Of a stretch of 64,000 nt of DNA, positions 8,375-17,603 are shown one piece after another. The stretch comes from Flagellimonas spongiicola. GTDB taxonomy: Bacteria > Bacteroidota > Bacteroidia > Flavobacteriales > Flavobacteriaceae. The position numbers and the translations under genes are program-made. Location: NCBI RefSeq assembly GCF_023502425.1, contig NZ_JAMFMA010000002.1, positions 1,054,001 to 1,118,000 on the forward strand, given 5' to 3'. Under the pieces are notes generated by a model. The model ran no database searches, was not told where the DNA came from, and worked only from the letters and a program-made list of their open reading frames with translations. Numbering within the stretch: the first letter of the stretch is position 1; every line of letters begins with the position of its first letter.

Positions 8375-11188
8375 TTAAAGCTTGAGGATATAATCTACGA
8401 GATTCTCGTCATGCTGTAAATCCATTTTTTTACGAAGTCTATACCGCTTTATCTCAACACTTCTTGGAGAAATGTTGAACATAGGTGCGATTTCCTTGGA
8501 TGAAAGATTGAGTCTTAAATAAGCACATAATCGAATATCGTTTGGGGATAGATTGGGATGCGCTTTCTTGAGCTTTTTGAGAAATTTACGGTCAGCATTA
8601 TTGAAAGCCTCCTTGAACATTTCCCAATCATCATTTTGATTTAGATTTTTATCAATAACGTTGACAATGTGCTTCACAGAGTTTTTGTCTTCAACATCAC
8701 TGACCAATTGGTTTTTAATTTTAGCCAACAGTTCATTTTTCTTGATAATGCTCATTGTTGAAGCTGCAAGTTCATTGCTTTTGCTCTTGAACTCATCTTT
8801 TAGCTGCTGATTTTTGAGTTTGACAATCTCCTTTTCACTATTCGCCTTCGCCAACTCGAGTTCACGTTTGTTGCGCTCAATGATTTTTTTCTGTTTTCGA
8901 TGATAATATCGTCGGTAGGAACTATGGATTGCTATTGAACCTAGGACACCGCTGATGATATACAACAATATGAACAAGTTGGATTTGTACCAAGGACGTG
9001 CTATCTTAAAGGAATAGGATGCTGTATTTTTGGATAGATTATCTCCTACCTTGGCTCGGACCTTAAAGGAATAATTCCCTGGCGGTAGATTTTCAAAGGT
9101 TACTTCATGGTCTAATGACCAATTGCTCCAATTGTCATAGATGTTTTCCAGTTTGTATTGATAATAAGGTCTCTGGAATTTTTTATAGCTCGCGGCATGA
9201 AAAGAAACAGTCAAATTGTTGTGGTCACTATCAAAATCCCCTGCATTGGTTAATTCCAGAAGTGAGTCATTGGTCAAGCCTGTATTTTTTCCTGCAAGCG
9301 CAATTTTATCAAGCTGCACTTCAAATTCTTGGTCTTGAATGGCATTCAAGTCAATTGTAAAATATCCAGAACGAGCTCCAATTAGGTACATTCCGTTGGA
9401 AATAGGTTCAACACTCTCATAACCAATTATACCATCTCGCATATCTTCCGATAAAGGAATCTGATTTATTTGAGGTGTGCCGTCCAGTCCATCTTTGGAT
9501 ACATATCCAATTGATGAATTGGTGAACGTCCATAACCGATTATTCGCAGCGTCATTTATCAGCTTTCCAGATACGTATTCATCATGTTCAAACAGTGGAC
9601 TTAGAAAACTGTCCTTGTTGAATTTATCATTATCCCAGTCATATTTTAGCACACCATTTTTATAACCATATATAAGCTCATCTTGATATTTTACTATTCC
9701 TGAATTGGAACTTTTAATGGTTTCGTCGATGTGGAGCTGAACCACGTTTTCAAACGCATCGTCCAATTGCAGTTTGTACAAACCCTTGTATTCATGATTG
9801 ACAAAAATGTTGTTATCAAATACTTCAAATTGCCTAGAGGAATTATCGAAGCCGTTTATTTTATTCCGTAGTTCCCAATTTCCATTTCTTTTTTCTAAAG
9901 TATACAGACCATCATAATTCCCTTGAATTAACCTATTCGGATGATTATCAAGTGTTCCAATTTTCCAGGTACCTTGGGTGCCATCAATTTTTGAAATAGA
10001 GGTGTTTTGGATTATAAAGGTGCCGTTGTGATGTCCGCAGAAGAGTGTGCCATGAATATTTTCCAGCGACCATACTTGACCTTCGGTGCCCTCCATAAAA
10101 GTAAAGTCGGAATCATTTGTAAGCGTTTTGTAGAATAGTCCTTGATTAGTGCCTAAGTACAAAATGTCGTTTGTAACCGCAGCGGCATAAACACTCCCCA
10201 CCAATCCTTCACGATCTAGGTATACATGATATGGAGAAGTGGCATTCACACTGGTCACGCCAACATCCAATCCTAACCATATATTATTTTCTAAATCTTC
10301 AAAAAGTGATAGAACGGTATTGTTTTGAAGGCCTTTCAATTGATCAATGTGTTGAATAATCGTACCTTCAGAATCCATCAAAATAAGCCCATGCGAAATT
10401 GTGCCTAAGGCCAAATTTCCGTTGCTCAACCGTGCCCCACTATAGAGACTTATTTGATCTAGAAGTGGACTGGCTTCTGTTTCCCATTTCGATAAGCTGT
10501 TATCTTCAAATTTGTAGAAGCCCTTATTCCTTGTTAGAAACACCAAAGAACCATTTTCTTGAAATAGGTTGATGATTTCCTCACTTTGAAGGATTTCGTC
10601 TGCCAAGACAAGAAGCTCTTGTCCATTTTCAATCTTAAATACGCCCTCATTAAGTTTTTGAAAGTAAACTGTATTTTCAATAGGAAATGCTTTTGGAATA
10701 AAAGCTTCGGATTTGATGATGCTTGCGGTATTGGTTTCCAGGTTATAGGTGTAAATACGATAATGGGATTGGAAGACCATTCGTTCACCAAAATCAAGTA
10801 TTTGCCAAAATTCTTCATCCTCCAAAATGGTGTCTGAAAGATTTGAGGATAAGCTGGTGTATTCAAGTACGTTGAACTTATTACGTTCCCAATAACCAAA
10901 TTCCATGTAGCATCCGGTGTAGATGCGGTCACCAACAATTTTCAGGGAACGGATTATCGATTCGTTTGGCGATGGGTAAAGGGTCCATTTAGCTCCATTG
11001 TATTCCAAGAGTCCACGATTGTTTGCTACATAGATAACTTTGTCATCACCTTGGTCCAAATCCCAATTTTGACTTTCCGCATGATAATCAGACGGGCTAA
11101 AATTCTGAATAGGAGGGATTTCTTGTGATATGCCCTGAGCGAAGCAAACCAATGAGATAACCAGAAAAGCAAATTTGGGCCTTATCAC
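8375..11188 (-). CDS. membrane-spanning propeller sensor with LuxR-type HTH (PUL regulator)
   Basis: A 937-residue protein with a signal peptide (ISLVCFAQGIS), a long periplasmic region of two-component-regulator-like beta-propeller repeats (WLGLDVGV, LYLGTNQGLFY), a triple-Tyr (Y_Y_Y) domain (about 660-745, ending NYSFKVRAKVGDN), one transmembrane helix (LFILLYIISGVLGSIAI), a cytoplasmic coiled coil rich in Lys and Glu, and a C-terminal LuxR-type HTH (SSKEIAPMFNISPRSVEIKR). It is built like the hybrid two-component sensors of Bacteroides PULs but has no kinase or receiver domain, so signal passes directly to the DNA-binding end. It lies upstream of and in line with the glucanase genes. Sensing of a glucan oligosaccharide is inferred. 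Confidence 0.88.
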   Translation of the reverse strand: MIRPKFAFLVISLVCFAQGISQEIPPIQNFSPSDYHAESQNWDLDQGDDKVIYVANNRGLLEYNGAKWTLYPSPNESIIRSLKIVGDRIYTGCYMEFGYWERNKFNVLEYTSLSSNLSDTILEDEEFWQILDFGERMVFQSHYRIYTYNLETNTASIIKSEAFIPKAFPIENTVYFQKLNEGVFKIENGQELLVLADEILQSEEIINLFQENGSLVFLTRNKGFYKFEDNSLSKWETEASPLLDQISLYSGARLSNGNLALGTISHGLILMDSEGTIIQHIDQLKGLQNNTVLSLFEDLENNIWLGLDVGVTSVNATSPYHVYLDREGLVGSVYAAAVTNDILYLGTNQGLFYKTLTNDSDFTFMEGTEGQVWSLENIHGTLFCGHHNGTFIIQNTSISKIDGTQGTWKIGTLDNHPNRLIQGNYDGLYTLEKRNGNWELRNKINGFDNSSRQFEVFDNNIFVNHEYKGLYKLQLDDAFENVVQLHIDETIKSSNSGIVKYQDELIYGYKNGVLKYDWDNDKFNKDSFLSPLFEHDEYVSGKLINDAANNRLWTFTNSSIGYVSKDGLDGTPQINQIPLSEDMRDGIIGYESVEPISNGMYLIGARSGYFTIDLNAIQDQEFEVQLDKIALAGKNTGLTNDSLLELTNAGDFDSDHNNLTVSFHAASYKKFQRPYYQYKLENIYDNWSNWSLDHEVTFENLPPGNYSFKVRAKVGDNLSKNTASYSFKIARPWYKSNLFILLYIISGVLGSIAIHSSYRRYYHRKQKKIIERNKRELELAKANSEKEIVKLKNQQLKDEFKSKSNELAASTMSIIKKNELLAKIKNQLVSDVEDKNSVKHIVNVIDKNLNQNDDWEMFKEAFNNADRKFLKKLKKAHPNLSPNDIRLCAYLRLNLSSKEIAPMFNISPRSVEIKRYRLRKKMDLQHDENLVDYILKL

Positions 11189-11315
11189 AAATGTTTCGTT
11201 TCAATGGAATTGTATCCTTGAATTTTGAAACCAAGGTTCTAGAATTCGGATTACATTCCTACTGATTAAATTACGCAAAACATTTTATAATGACCTCAAT
11301 TGGTCAGAGTACTGC

Positions 11316-12713
11316 TTAATTTTTCAATTTTGGATATGCTCGAACCCAATGATGTAGAAACCTAACTTGGCCCATTCTATTCTTGAAAACGGTATACTTT
11401 CGTATTGGTTTTCCACCTTCAAGGACTACAATGTCGCCATTGGAATTCTTCCGAATTGGATGTGATTGATCACCACTTACACTAAGTACCAATTGCTTAT
11501 TTGATTTGGATATTTTGAAAACTGCGCCGATGCCCTGGGAGTATGTTCCAACTAAATCATTGGCCTCGGTTTCGGTAAATTCAGTTAGTTTGGATGTTGG
11601 GCTTTTAACAGGGGTGCAATCGCTTTTAAGAATGGTTTTCACTGCATTGGTAATTACTTCCCATTGATTGAATTCCGAACCGTTGGCTAAAACCACGATG
11701 GAGAATTCGCTTTCGGGGACACTCAAAAATGCAGCATTGTAGCCTGGTAAACCCCCGCTGTGCCAAATCGCTTTGTTTTTGCAATATTCGGAATGGAATA
11801 GACCATATCCATACGCCCAATATTCTCCTGTCATTTGTTTGTCCGCGTAGATTTGTAATAGTTGCTTCCTTAAATCATTGCTCTTCTTTTCTGGGTGTTC
11901 TTGATTGAGCCAAAACAAGAATTTGTTGAGATCGACGGCGGTTGTAAAGGCCATGCCAGACGCCCTTCCATTAGCATTGTCGGCAATGGATTTGCTGGTA
12001 TTGAAATTATGATTTGACCCGGAATGGCCATAAGCCAATTGATGATCTTTTAAGTTGGCGACTCCATAAAAAGTTGAATTCATTTGCAATGGTTGAAAAA
12101 CAAGTTGTTGCATTGCTTCATTGAAGTTCAAACCTGTAATCGCTTCAATAATCGCACCTGCCATATCGTATCCGTTATTGGAATAACTGAAAACCAAATC
12201 CGGATCACCGATAAAAGCACTTGCACCATATTTTTTTAGCATTTCTATTTGCCTCGACCGACCCGTTGGGCCATAATTATCTGAATCATCCTTTAAACCT
12301 GCGGTATGGGTCAATAATTGACGCGTGGTCAATGCTCCGATTCGTGGATGTAACCCTTTGAGATAGGAGGCAATGCCCGTATCCAAATCTAGTTTGCCTT
12401 GTTGCCCAAGTTTTAGTGCTGCAAATGCAAGAAAAACTTTCCCCGTAGAAGCATTACGAAACAATGTTTTAGTACTGGCTTTAATTCGCTCGCTATGGTT
12501 AGCGTAACCCAGGGTTTTATGGTATGTCCCATTTTTATAACGAATAGAAACCTGCACTGCTGGGGTGGTTCCTGAATTGCATGATTGCACTAATTGTGTT
12601 TCAAATGTTGCAAAGGATTCCCTAATCGAATTTTCGAAATCTACTTGTGCATGACCTGACCAACTGAAGCATGTCAATAACAGAATTAAAACGATAGATT
12701 TTGATAAGTACAT
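11316..12713 (-). CDS. secreted serine hydrolase, class C beta-lactamase fold
   Basis: A 465-residue protein with a signal peptide ending near HAQ (residue 23). It has the three motifs of the beta-lactamase/DD-peptidase superfamily: S89-T-G-K92 (nucleophile and general base), Y177-S-N179, and H318-S-G320. The C-terminal about 100 residues form a DUF3471-like beta domain. Members include esterases, D-aminopeptidases and peptidoglycan hydrolases; real beta-lactam hydrolysis is not implied. It is upstream of the PUL regulator on the same strand with a 127-bp gap and may be unrelated to it. Substrate unknown. Confidence 0.85.
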   Translation of the reverse strand: MYLSKSIVLILLLTCFSWSGHAQVDFENSIRESFATFETQLVQSCNSGTTPAVQVSIRYKNGTYHKTLGYANHSERIKASTKTLFRNASTGKVFLAFAALKLGQQGKLDLDTGIASYLKGLHPRIGALTTRQLLTHTAGLKDDSDNYGPTGRSRQIEMLKKYGASAFIGDPDLVFSYSNNGYDMAGAIIEAITGLNFNEAMQQLVFQPLQMNSTFYGVANLKDHQLAYGHSGSNHNFNTSKSIADNANGRASGMAFTTAVDLNKFLFWLNQEHPEKKSNDLRKQLLQIYADKQMTGEYWAYGYGLFHSEYCKNKAIWHSGGLPGYNAAFLSVPESEFSIVVLANGSEFNQWEVITNAVKTILKSDCTPVKSPTSKLTEFTETEANDLVGTYSQGIGAVFKISKSNKQLVLSVSGDQSHPIRKNSNGDIVVLEGGKPIRKYTVFKNRMGQVRFLHHWVRAYPKLKN

Positions 12714-12819
12714 TGATTGCTGAAGTTTAAATTATACCTCCAAAAGTCCTTTTTTGAACCCCATGAGACTTCCTGTTTGTAAAGAACAAGAGATGAGTTT
12801 AGGAATAATTTAACGCCTA

Positions 12820-13851
12820 ATGCCCAGCTTAATATGGTATTTTTATCGTGTTTTCTTTGAATTGATTCCGTTGGTACTTCTTACAATTTTTACGGGTATA
12901 GCAATTGCTTGTGGTTTGTTTTTAATCGGTTATGTTTTCCTGATTCGAAAAGACAATCAAACCTCAGATATTTTATTGGGATTGCTTTTCATTGCCGTTG
13001 TCTTACGGTTATCCAAATCTTTGTTCGCTTTTGTGTTTAGTGTGAATTCCCTAACAGGCATTTCTTTTGGGTTGTTGGGTGCAATGACAATTGCGCCATT
13101 ACTGTTGCTTTATTTTGAATCCAATAGAAAAGGTTTCGTAAAATTTAGTTATTGGCATTACTTACATTTTGTGGTGCCTATTTTGGCTTTTGCATTATTG
13201 ATTTCGGATAATATAGGAGCAAGACACAGTTATTTTTTCGGACATCGTTTATTTGGAGTATACTTGATATGGATCGGATTTAATTATATAATCCGAAACC
13301 GGAGTAGATTTTCCTTTACAAGCTGGCATAGACAATTGTATTTCTGCGTAGTTGGTTTGTGGTTGTTGTTTTCTTATCAGATGTGGTTTGATGGTGCATT
13401 TAACTACGGATTGGGCATTGTTGGGGCGTCCGTAATCCTATACTACCTTTTTTTTATGGTAGTGAAGTCGCCCAAATCATTGCTAAGAAATGGTTCAACA
13501 GAGGTGCCCCCGGACTTGGTAGCGAAGGTTAAAAATTCCTTCGAGATTGAAAAAATCTACCTTAAACGGGGAATAACAGTGGCCGAGTTTGCAGCTTCAC
13601 TTGGTGCGCCAAATTATTTGGTTTCAAAAGCGATTAATGTCGCTTATCATAAAGGATTTAAAGATGTAGTCAATGGTTACCGCGTAAAGGATGTTTCAAC
13701 TAAACTATTGGATCCGGATTTTGCAGATGATAAGATAGAGAACTTGGCTTATGATGTCGGATTCAACACGGTATCTGTTTTTTATACGGCATTCAAGAAA
13801 GAAACCAGTATGGCTCCAAGAGACTTTCAAAAGGCCCACGGTTTAAAATAA
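12820..13851 (+). CDS. AraC-family regulator with N-terminal membrane domain
   Basis: A 343-residue protein. The first about 220 residues hold six or seven hydrophobic helices (VLLTIFTGIAIACGLFLIGY, then DILLGLLFIAVVLRL and others); the last about 100 residues form an AraC HTH_18 domain (ITVAEFAASLGAPNYLVSKA, then FADDKIENLAYDVGFNTVSV). This layout is common in Flavobacteriaceae and suggests a membrane-embedded sensor acting on DNA from the membrane. It is divergent from the serine hydrolase (106-bp gap) and could control it. The signal is unknown. Confidence 0.85.
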   Translation: MPSLIWYFYRVFFELIPLVLLTIFTGIAIACGLFLIGYVFLIRKDNQTSDILLGLLFIAVVLRLSKSLFAFVFSVNSLTGISFGLLGAMTIAPLLLLYFESNRKGFVKFSYWHYLHFVVPILAFALLISDNIGARHSYFFGHRLFGVYLIWIGFNYIIRNRSRFSFTSWHRQLYFCVVGLWLLFSYQMWFDGAFNYGLGIVGASVILYYLFFMVVKSPKSLLRNGSTEVPPDLVAKVKNSFEIEKIYLKRGITVAEFAASLGAPNYLVSKAINVAYHKGFKDVVNGYRVKDVSTKLLDPDFADDKIENLAYDVGFNTVSVFYTAFKKETSMAPRDFQKAHGLK

Positions 13852-13889
13852 ATTCAACATGATTACCTTAGCGTAAACAATAAGTTATA

Positions 13890-14330
13890 ATGGAGAGGAA
13901 GATTAAAAATGTGTTTGTAAAAGGGCCGATTGACCCGCAATTTATTGCAGATTCCATCGCCAATCATCAGCATAAGACACAAATTGGAGCCCATGATATT
14001 TTTTTGGGACAAGTGCGAGCAGATAAAATAGATGGGAAAACAGTAGGCGCTATTGAGTATAGTGCTTATGAAGAAATGGCGAATCTGAAATTTCATGAAA
14101 TAAAGGAAGCGGCCTTCGAAAAATACGAACTAACATGTATGCATATCCATCATAGTATAGACAAAGTTCCCGTTGGGGGCTTGTGTTTGTTCGTTTTTGT
14201 TTCTTCTCCCCATCGAAGGGTTGCCTTTGACGCCATTCGATTTGTGGTGGAAGAAATAAAGGCCCAGGTTCCGGTTTTTGGAAAGGAGCTCTTTGAAGAC
14301 GATTCATACCAATGGAAGGTTAATACTTAA
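13890..14330 (+). CDS. moaE: molybdopterin synthase catalytic subunit MoaE
   Basis: A 146-residue protein of usual MoaE length. MoaE binds precursor Z (cyclic pyranopterin monophosphate) and, with sulphur from thiocarboxylated MoaD, makes molybdopterin in the cytoplasm. Conserved features seen: GAHDIFLGQVR, YSAYEEMA, HHSIDKVPVGG, SSPHRR and the catalytic-lysine region EEIKAQVPVFGKE (K124, K132). It is followed 7 bp later by moaC, so the two are co-transcribed. MoaD, MoaA and MoeA are not in the window. The product is needed for the molybdoenzyme at 31725-33923. Confidence 0.95.
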   Translation: MERKIKNVFVKGPIDPQFIADSIANHQHKTQIGAHDIFLGQVRADKIDGKTVGAIEYSAYEEMANLKFHEIKEAAFEKYELTCMHIHHSIDKVPVGGLCLFVFVSSPHRRVAFDAIRFVVEEIKAQVPVFGKELFEDDSYQWKVNT

Positions 14331-14337
14331 GTAAGTT

Positions 14338-14763
14338 ATGGTTGATATTACCCAGAAGCAGTCCACGCATAGAATGGCCTTGGCACAAGCTATTGTAAAA
14401 GTTAGTGATCAAGCCACTATAGAAGCTATCAAAAACAAAACGGTACCTAAGGGCGATGTGTTTGCCATGAGTAGGGCTGCCGGTTTCTTAGGGGTTAAAA
14501 AAACCTCCGATTTGTTACCTGATTGTCACCCCTTACCTGTGGAGCATTGCGTTATTGACTACAATATTGAAGACTTGGAGATCACGGTGAGTGTGATGGT
14601 GAAAACGTTTTACAAAACAGGTGTTGAGGTAGAAGCCATGCACGGCGCAAGCGTTGTGGCCTTAAACATGTATGATATGCTCAAGCCTATTGACAAGGGC
14701 GTGGAAATCCATCACATTAAATTATTGAAGAAAACAGGAGGTAAATCGGATATTAACAGATAG
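14338..14763 (+). CDS. moaC: cyclic pyranopterin monophosphate synthase MoaC
   Basis: A 141-residue MoaC, slightly shorter than the E. coli protein (161) at both ends. It converts the MoaA product into cyclic pyranopterin monophosphate. Conserved signatures: KGDVFAMSRAAGF, SDLLPDCHPL (H64), EVEAMHGASVVALNMYDMLK with D113 and K116 matching the catalytic Asp and Lys of E. coli MoaC, and the terminal KTGGKS. It directly follows moaE. Converges with the downstream dehydrogenase gene. Confidence 0.95.
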   Translation: MVDITQKQSTHRMALAQAIVKVSDQATIEAIKNKTVPKGDVFAMSRAAGFLGVKKTSDLLPDCHPLPVEHCVIDYNIEDLEITVSVMVKTFYKTGVEVEAMHGASVVALNMYDMLKPIDKGVEIHHIKLLKKTGGKSDINR

Positions 14764-14794
14764 TCTTCCTTATTTCTGGGAATGTGTTTTTTGC

Positions 14795-15733
14795 CTAGCC
14801 AAGGTTTTTAAGCATTTCCGCAGTAGTGTCATCCAAATTGAATTCAGGTTTCCAATTCCAATCCTTTAGTGCTTGACTGTCATCAATACTACTAGGCCAT
14901 GAATCTGCAATTTGTTGTCTAAAATCCGGCTCGTAGGAAATCTTAAATTCCGGAATATGGTTCTTGATACTGTCTGCAATATCTTCAGGTGTAAAACTCA
15001 TACTTCCTAAGTTATAGGAAGAGCGAACACTTAGATTTTTGGCATCTGCTTCCATGAGGTTTAGGGTTGCCCTAATGGCATCGTCCATATACATCATTGG
15101 GAGTTTGGTCTCAGGGCCTAAAAAACACTTATAAGACTGGTTTTCCAATGCCTTATGGTAAATTTCAACCGCATAATCCGTAGTTCCTCCACCGGGCATG
15201 GTTTTCCAACTAATGAGCCCAGGATATCTTACACTACGCACGTCTACATCAAATTTCTTGAAATAATACTCACACCAGCGTTCCCCAGATTGTTTGCTGA
15301 TCCCATAGACAGTACTCGGTTCCATAATAGTACTTTGTGCGGTATCTTCCTTTGGGGTATTTGGACCAAAAACGGCAATGCTACTTGGCCAAAAGATTTT
15401 ACTGATTTTTCCTTCCTTGGCTAGATTGAGTACATTGAACAATGAGCTCATATTTAAATTCCAAGCTCGCATAGGGAATTTCTCTGCGGTTGCACTCAAC
15501 ATGGCTGCCATCAAATAGACCTCATCAATTTCGTAATGCATGACCACATCTTCAATAGCTTCGTAATTGGTGGCATCCAAAAGTTCAAAAGGACCTGATT
15601 CCATAAGGGTATCATTACCTTCTCGAATATCACTGGCTACTACACTTTCAGACCCATGTTTTGCACGAAGCGCCATGGTTAATTCTGTCCCAATTTGTCC
15701 GCAGGCGCCAAGAATTAGAATAGGTTTTTGCAT
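14795..15733 (-). CDS. SDR-type L-threonine 3-dehydrogenase
   Basis: A 312-residue extended short-chain dehydrogenase of the UDP-galactose-4-epimerase-like threonine dehydrogenase family. Visible are the NAD-binding GACGQIG (9-15), Ser117/118, Y143 and K147 of the YxxxK pair (VYGISK), and the family signature YPGLISWKTMPGGGTTDYA. It oxidises L-threonine to 2-amino-3-ketobutyrate with NAD+. The partner Kbl ligase is not in the window. Cytoplasmic; stands alone between convergent moaC and a divergent lipoprotein gene. Confidence 0.92.
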   Translation of the reverse strand: MQKPILILGACGQIGTELTMALRAKHGSESVVASDIREGNDTLMESGPFELLDATNYEAIEDVVMHYEIDEVYLMAAMLSATAEKFPMRAWNLNMSSLFNVLNLAKEGKISKIFWPSSIAVFGPNTPKEDTAQSTIMEPSTVYGISKQSGERWCEYYFKKFDVDVRSVRYPGLISWKTMPGGGTTDYAVEIYHKALENQSYKCFLGPETKLPMMYMDDAIRATLNLMEADAKNLSVRSSYNLGSMSFTPEDIADSIKNHIPEFKISYEPDFRQQIADSWPSSIDDSQALKDWNWKPEFNLDDTTAEMLKNLG

Positions 15734-15797
15734 TTAAAATGACGTTAATTAAGTTAGTGCGTAAATATAGCCTTTATTAAAATTTGTACATTCGCTT

Positions 15798-16295
15798 ATG
15801 CGAAAATTGTCATGGATTTTAGGCTTGTTTTTTCTTGTGGTTGCATGTAAGGACAACAAGCCGGTGGAAGTGGAAACACAGTCTGAAAAAGGTGTTTTCA
15901 ATTACCAAAAGCTACCCAAGCGAACGGCATTGAACGAAGAAGCAACTGCACTTACTGAAAGTTGGCCAGAGTTTATGATATTCAATACCAGTTTTGATGT
16001 TTTGTATTCCGCACGTAATAACGAGGATTTGGCATTGGCCATTGATGATCTGATTGAAAAGGAAATTACTTTGGGGAAATCGGAATATCCAGGACTGCTT
16101 GATGCATTTCAGGTAAAAAGTAGGCAGCAAGTTGTGAAAACATACTTGCTTAAGGTTAAAGCACATATTTTGAACAACAGTGAAACAACGGGACCCACTA
16201 TAGAAATGCTCAATGCGTACAACGCTATGCGTAAACAATTCAACGTGGTCTTAAATAGTCAACTGGACGAAAATTTGATATTGGATGAAAATTAA
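15798..16295 (+). CDS. small uncharacterised lipoprotein
   Basis: A 165-residue protein with a lipobox (FFLVVACKDNK) and a mostly helical body (DLALAIDDLIEKEITLG, QQVVKTYLLKVKAHIL). No known domain recognised. Because Lys rather than an acidic pair follows the Cys, surface exposure is uncertain. It overlaps the next gene by 11 bp, so the two are translationally coupled. A TTTG box at 15783 preceded by TA at a spacing of three could be its promoter. Confidence 0.7.
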   Translation: MRKLSWILGLFFLVVACKDNKPVEVETQSEKGVFNYQKLPKRTALNEEATALTESWPEFMIFNTSFDVLYSARNNEDLALAIDDLIEKEITLGKSEYPGLLDAFQVKSRQQVVKTYLLKVKAHILNNSETTGPTIEMLNAYNAMRKQFNVVLNSQLDENLILDEN

Positions 16296-16779
16296 ATTAA
16301 CCTTGACACTATTGTTGCTTGCAAGTGTAACAGTAGTTGGCCAAAACGGAAAAAAAGCAATTGATGAATTGTTGGACGCTTGGCATTTAGCAGCTTCGAA
16401 AGCTGATTTTGATGGGTACTTTTCCAAAATGACCGATGATGGGGTTTTCATTGGCACCGACGCTACGGAAAATTGGCAGAATCAGGAGTTTCGTGAATTC
16501 TCAAAACCCTATTTTGATCGTGGTAGAGCTTGGAGTTTTACTGCGGTTGAACGAAATATCTACCTGAATGACACCAATGATCTAGCTTGGTTTGACGAAC
16601 TCCTGGACACCCAGATGGAGTTATGTCGAGGTTCTGGGATACTCAAAAAAGAAAATGGGCAATGGAAAATTGCCCATTATGTACTTTCTATTGCGGTTCC
16701 CAACGAGAATGTTGCGGAATTGATTCAAATCAAAAAAGAGAAGGATAGCCTTATTATGCTTGGATTAAAGCGTAAATAG
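16285..16779 (+). CDS. secreted NTF2/SnoaL-like protein
   Basis: A 164-residue protein with a signal peptide (LLLLASVTVVGQ) and an NTF2-like cone fold: an N-terminal helix LDAWHLAASKADFDGYFSKM, then VFIGTDATENW, then AWFDELLD and ILKKENGQWKIAHYVLS. The pattern matches SnoaL_3-type proteins with a fold but no fixed reaction. It overlaps the upstream lipoprotein gene and is probably exported with it. Function unknown. Confidence 0.82.
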   Translation: MKIKLTLTLLLLASVTVVGQNGKKAIDELLDAWHLAASKADFDGYFSKMTDDGVFIGTDATENWQNQEFREFSKPYFDRGRAWSFTAVERNIYLNDTNDLAWFDELLDTQMELCRGSGILKKENGQWKIAHYVLSIAVPNENVAELIQIKKEKDSLIMLGLKRK

Positions 16780-16782
16780 CTA

Positions 16783-17478
16783 TTATTTCTCTTCAGTAGC
16801 TCCTTCTTTTCTTGCTTGAAGCGCTTGCTTGCTTAGACTTGCCAAATTAAAATTAGGATCCAGTTGTAAAGCTTGGTCCATAGAGGCAATAGCATCATCT
16901 ATTTTGGTTTTATCCTTGTTATAGATTATCAAACCTTGTAAGTGATAAAAAGCCGCTTTTAAAGGAACTTCGTAAGGTTGTTGTCTTTCGTAGAAAGCGT
17001 ATTTCATATCATCTTTGGAATTGGCAATGCCATATTCAATATTGCTGCTGGCCCCATCATTGTCTCCCGTTTGGATTTTTAAATCTGCTAATTCATAAGC
17101 TAGATAGGCTGAAGGGTTTCTACTGAACAAGACGTCAAAATGTTCCAATGCTCGTTTGGGTTGATTCAAAGCTTTTAAGGAAACTGCCTTTACTTGAACC
17201 GCTAAATCAGAATCATCGGCGTTTTTTTCAATACCTATTGTATTCAATGCCTGCATATGTTGACCATTGTTCATGTACACAAAGGCCAATGTATCACGTC
17301 GCTGTTTGGACGGTGACAATACATTTAAATGCGTCAAGGCACCTATCACACCAGTAATATCCCCTTGCAATCGCATTTCTTTGTAATAGGCTTCGTAGTG
17401 CGCCGCTAAATCGTTGTTGGTTTGTGCAATTCCATTGATACCCATAAACAGTAGCACCAACACAATAACTTTTTTCAT
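16783..17478 (-). CDS. periplasmic TPR-repeat protein
   Basis: A 231-residue protein with a signal peptide (LVLLFMGINGIAQ) and about four tetratricopeptide-like helical pairs (LAFVYMNNGQHMQALNTIG, LKALNQPKRALEHFDVLF, IDDAIASMDQALQLDPNFN). TPR proteins are scaffolds; no partner can be named. Its stop is only 3 bp from the stop of the convergent NTF2-like gene. A TAGTTTTG box at 17499-17506 may be its promoter -7 element. Confidence 0.82.
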   Translation of the reverse strand: MKKVIVLVLLFMGINGIAQTNNDLAAHYEAYYKEMRLQGDITGVIGALTHLNVLSPSKQRRDTLAFVYMNNGQHMQALNTIGIEKNADDSDLAVQVKAVSLKALNQPKRALEHFDVLFSRNPSAYLAYELADLKIQTGDNDGASSNIEYGIANSKDDMKYAFYERQQPYEVPLKAAFYHLQGLIIYNKDKTKIDDAIASMDQALQLDPNFNLASLSKQALQARKEGATEEK

Positions 17479-17498
17479 GTCTATTGATTTTAGTGCGC

Positions 17499-17506
17499 CA
17501 AAACTA
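17499..17506 (-). promoter_or_regulatory. possible -7 box of the TPR gene
   Basis: The minus strand reads TAGTTTTG, a full match to TAnnTTTG, 20 bp before the start codon. No TTG at the expected distance, so support is partial. Confidence 0.4.
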
Positions 17507-17555
17507 TAAAAATTATCGGTATTAAGCTGTTAAAGAATACTATATGCCTAAAAAC

Positions 17556-17582
17556 AAAAAGATGTCCAGTGGACATCTTTTT
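17556..17582. terminator. intrinsic terminator after the gene at 17604
   Basis: A 12-bp perfect stem, AAAAAGATGTCC / GGACATCTTTTT, with a 3-base loop. It lies just downstream of the minus-strand gene at 17604-18017; the U-tract is present in both directions. Confidence 0.85.
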
Positions 17583-17603
17583 CATTAGCAGTTTTTTTGT
17601 GGC

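Noticed and set aside
11316-12713. Serine hydrolase as a member of the glucan PUL
   Set aside because: A 127-bp gap, no carbohydrate-related motif and an AraC regulator divergent to it give no support for PUL membership.
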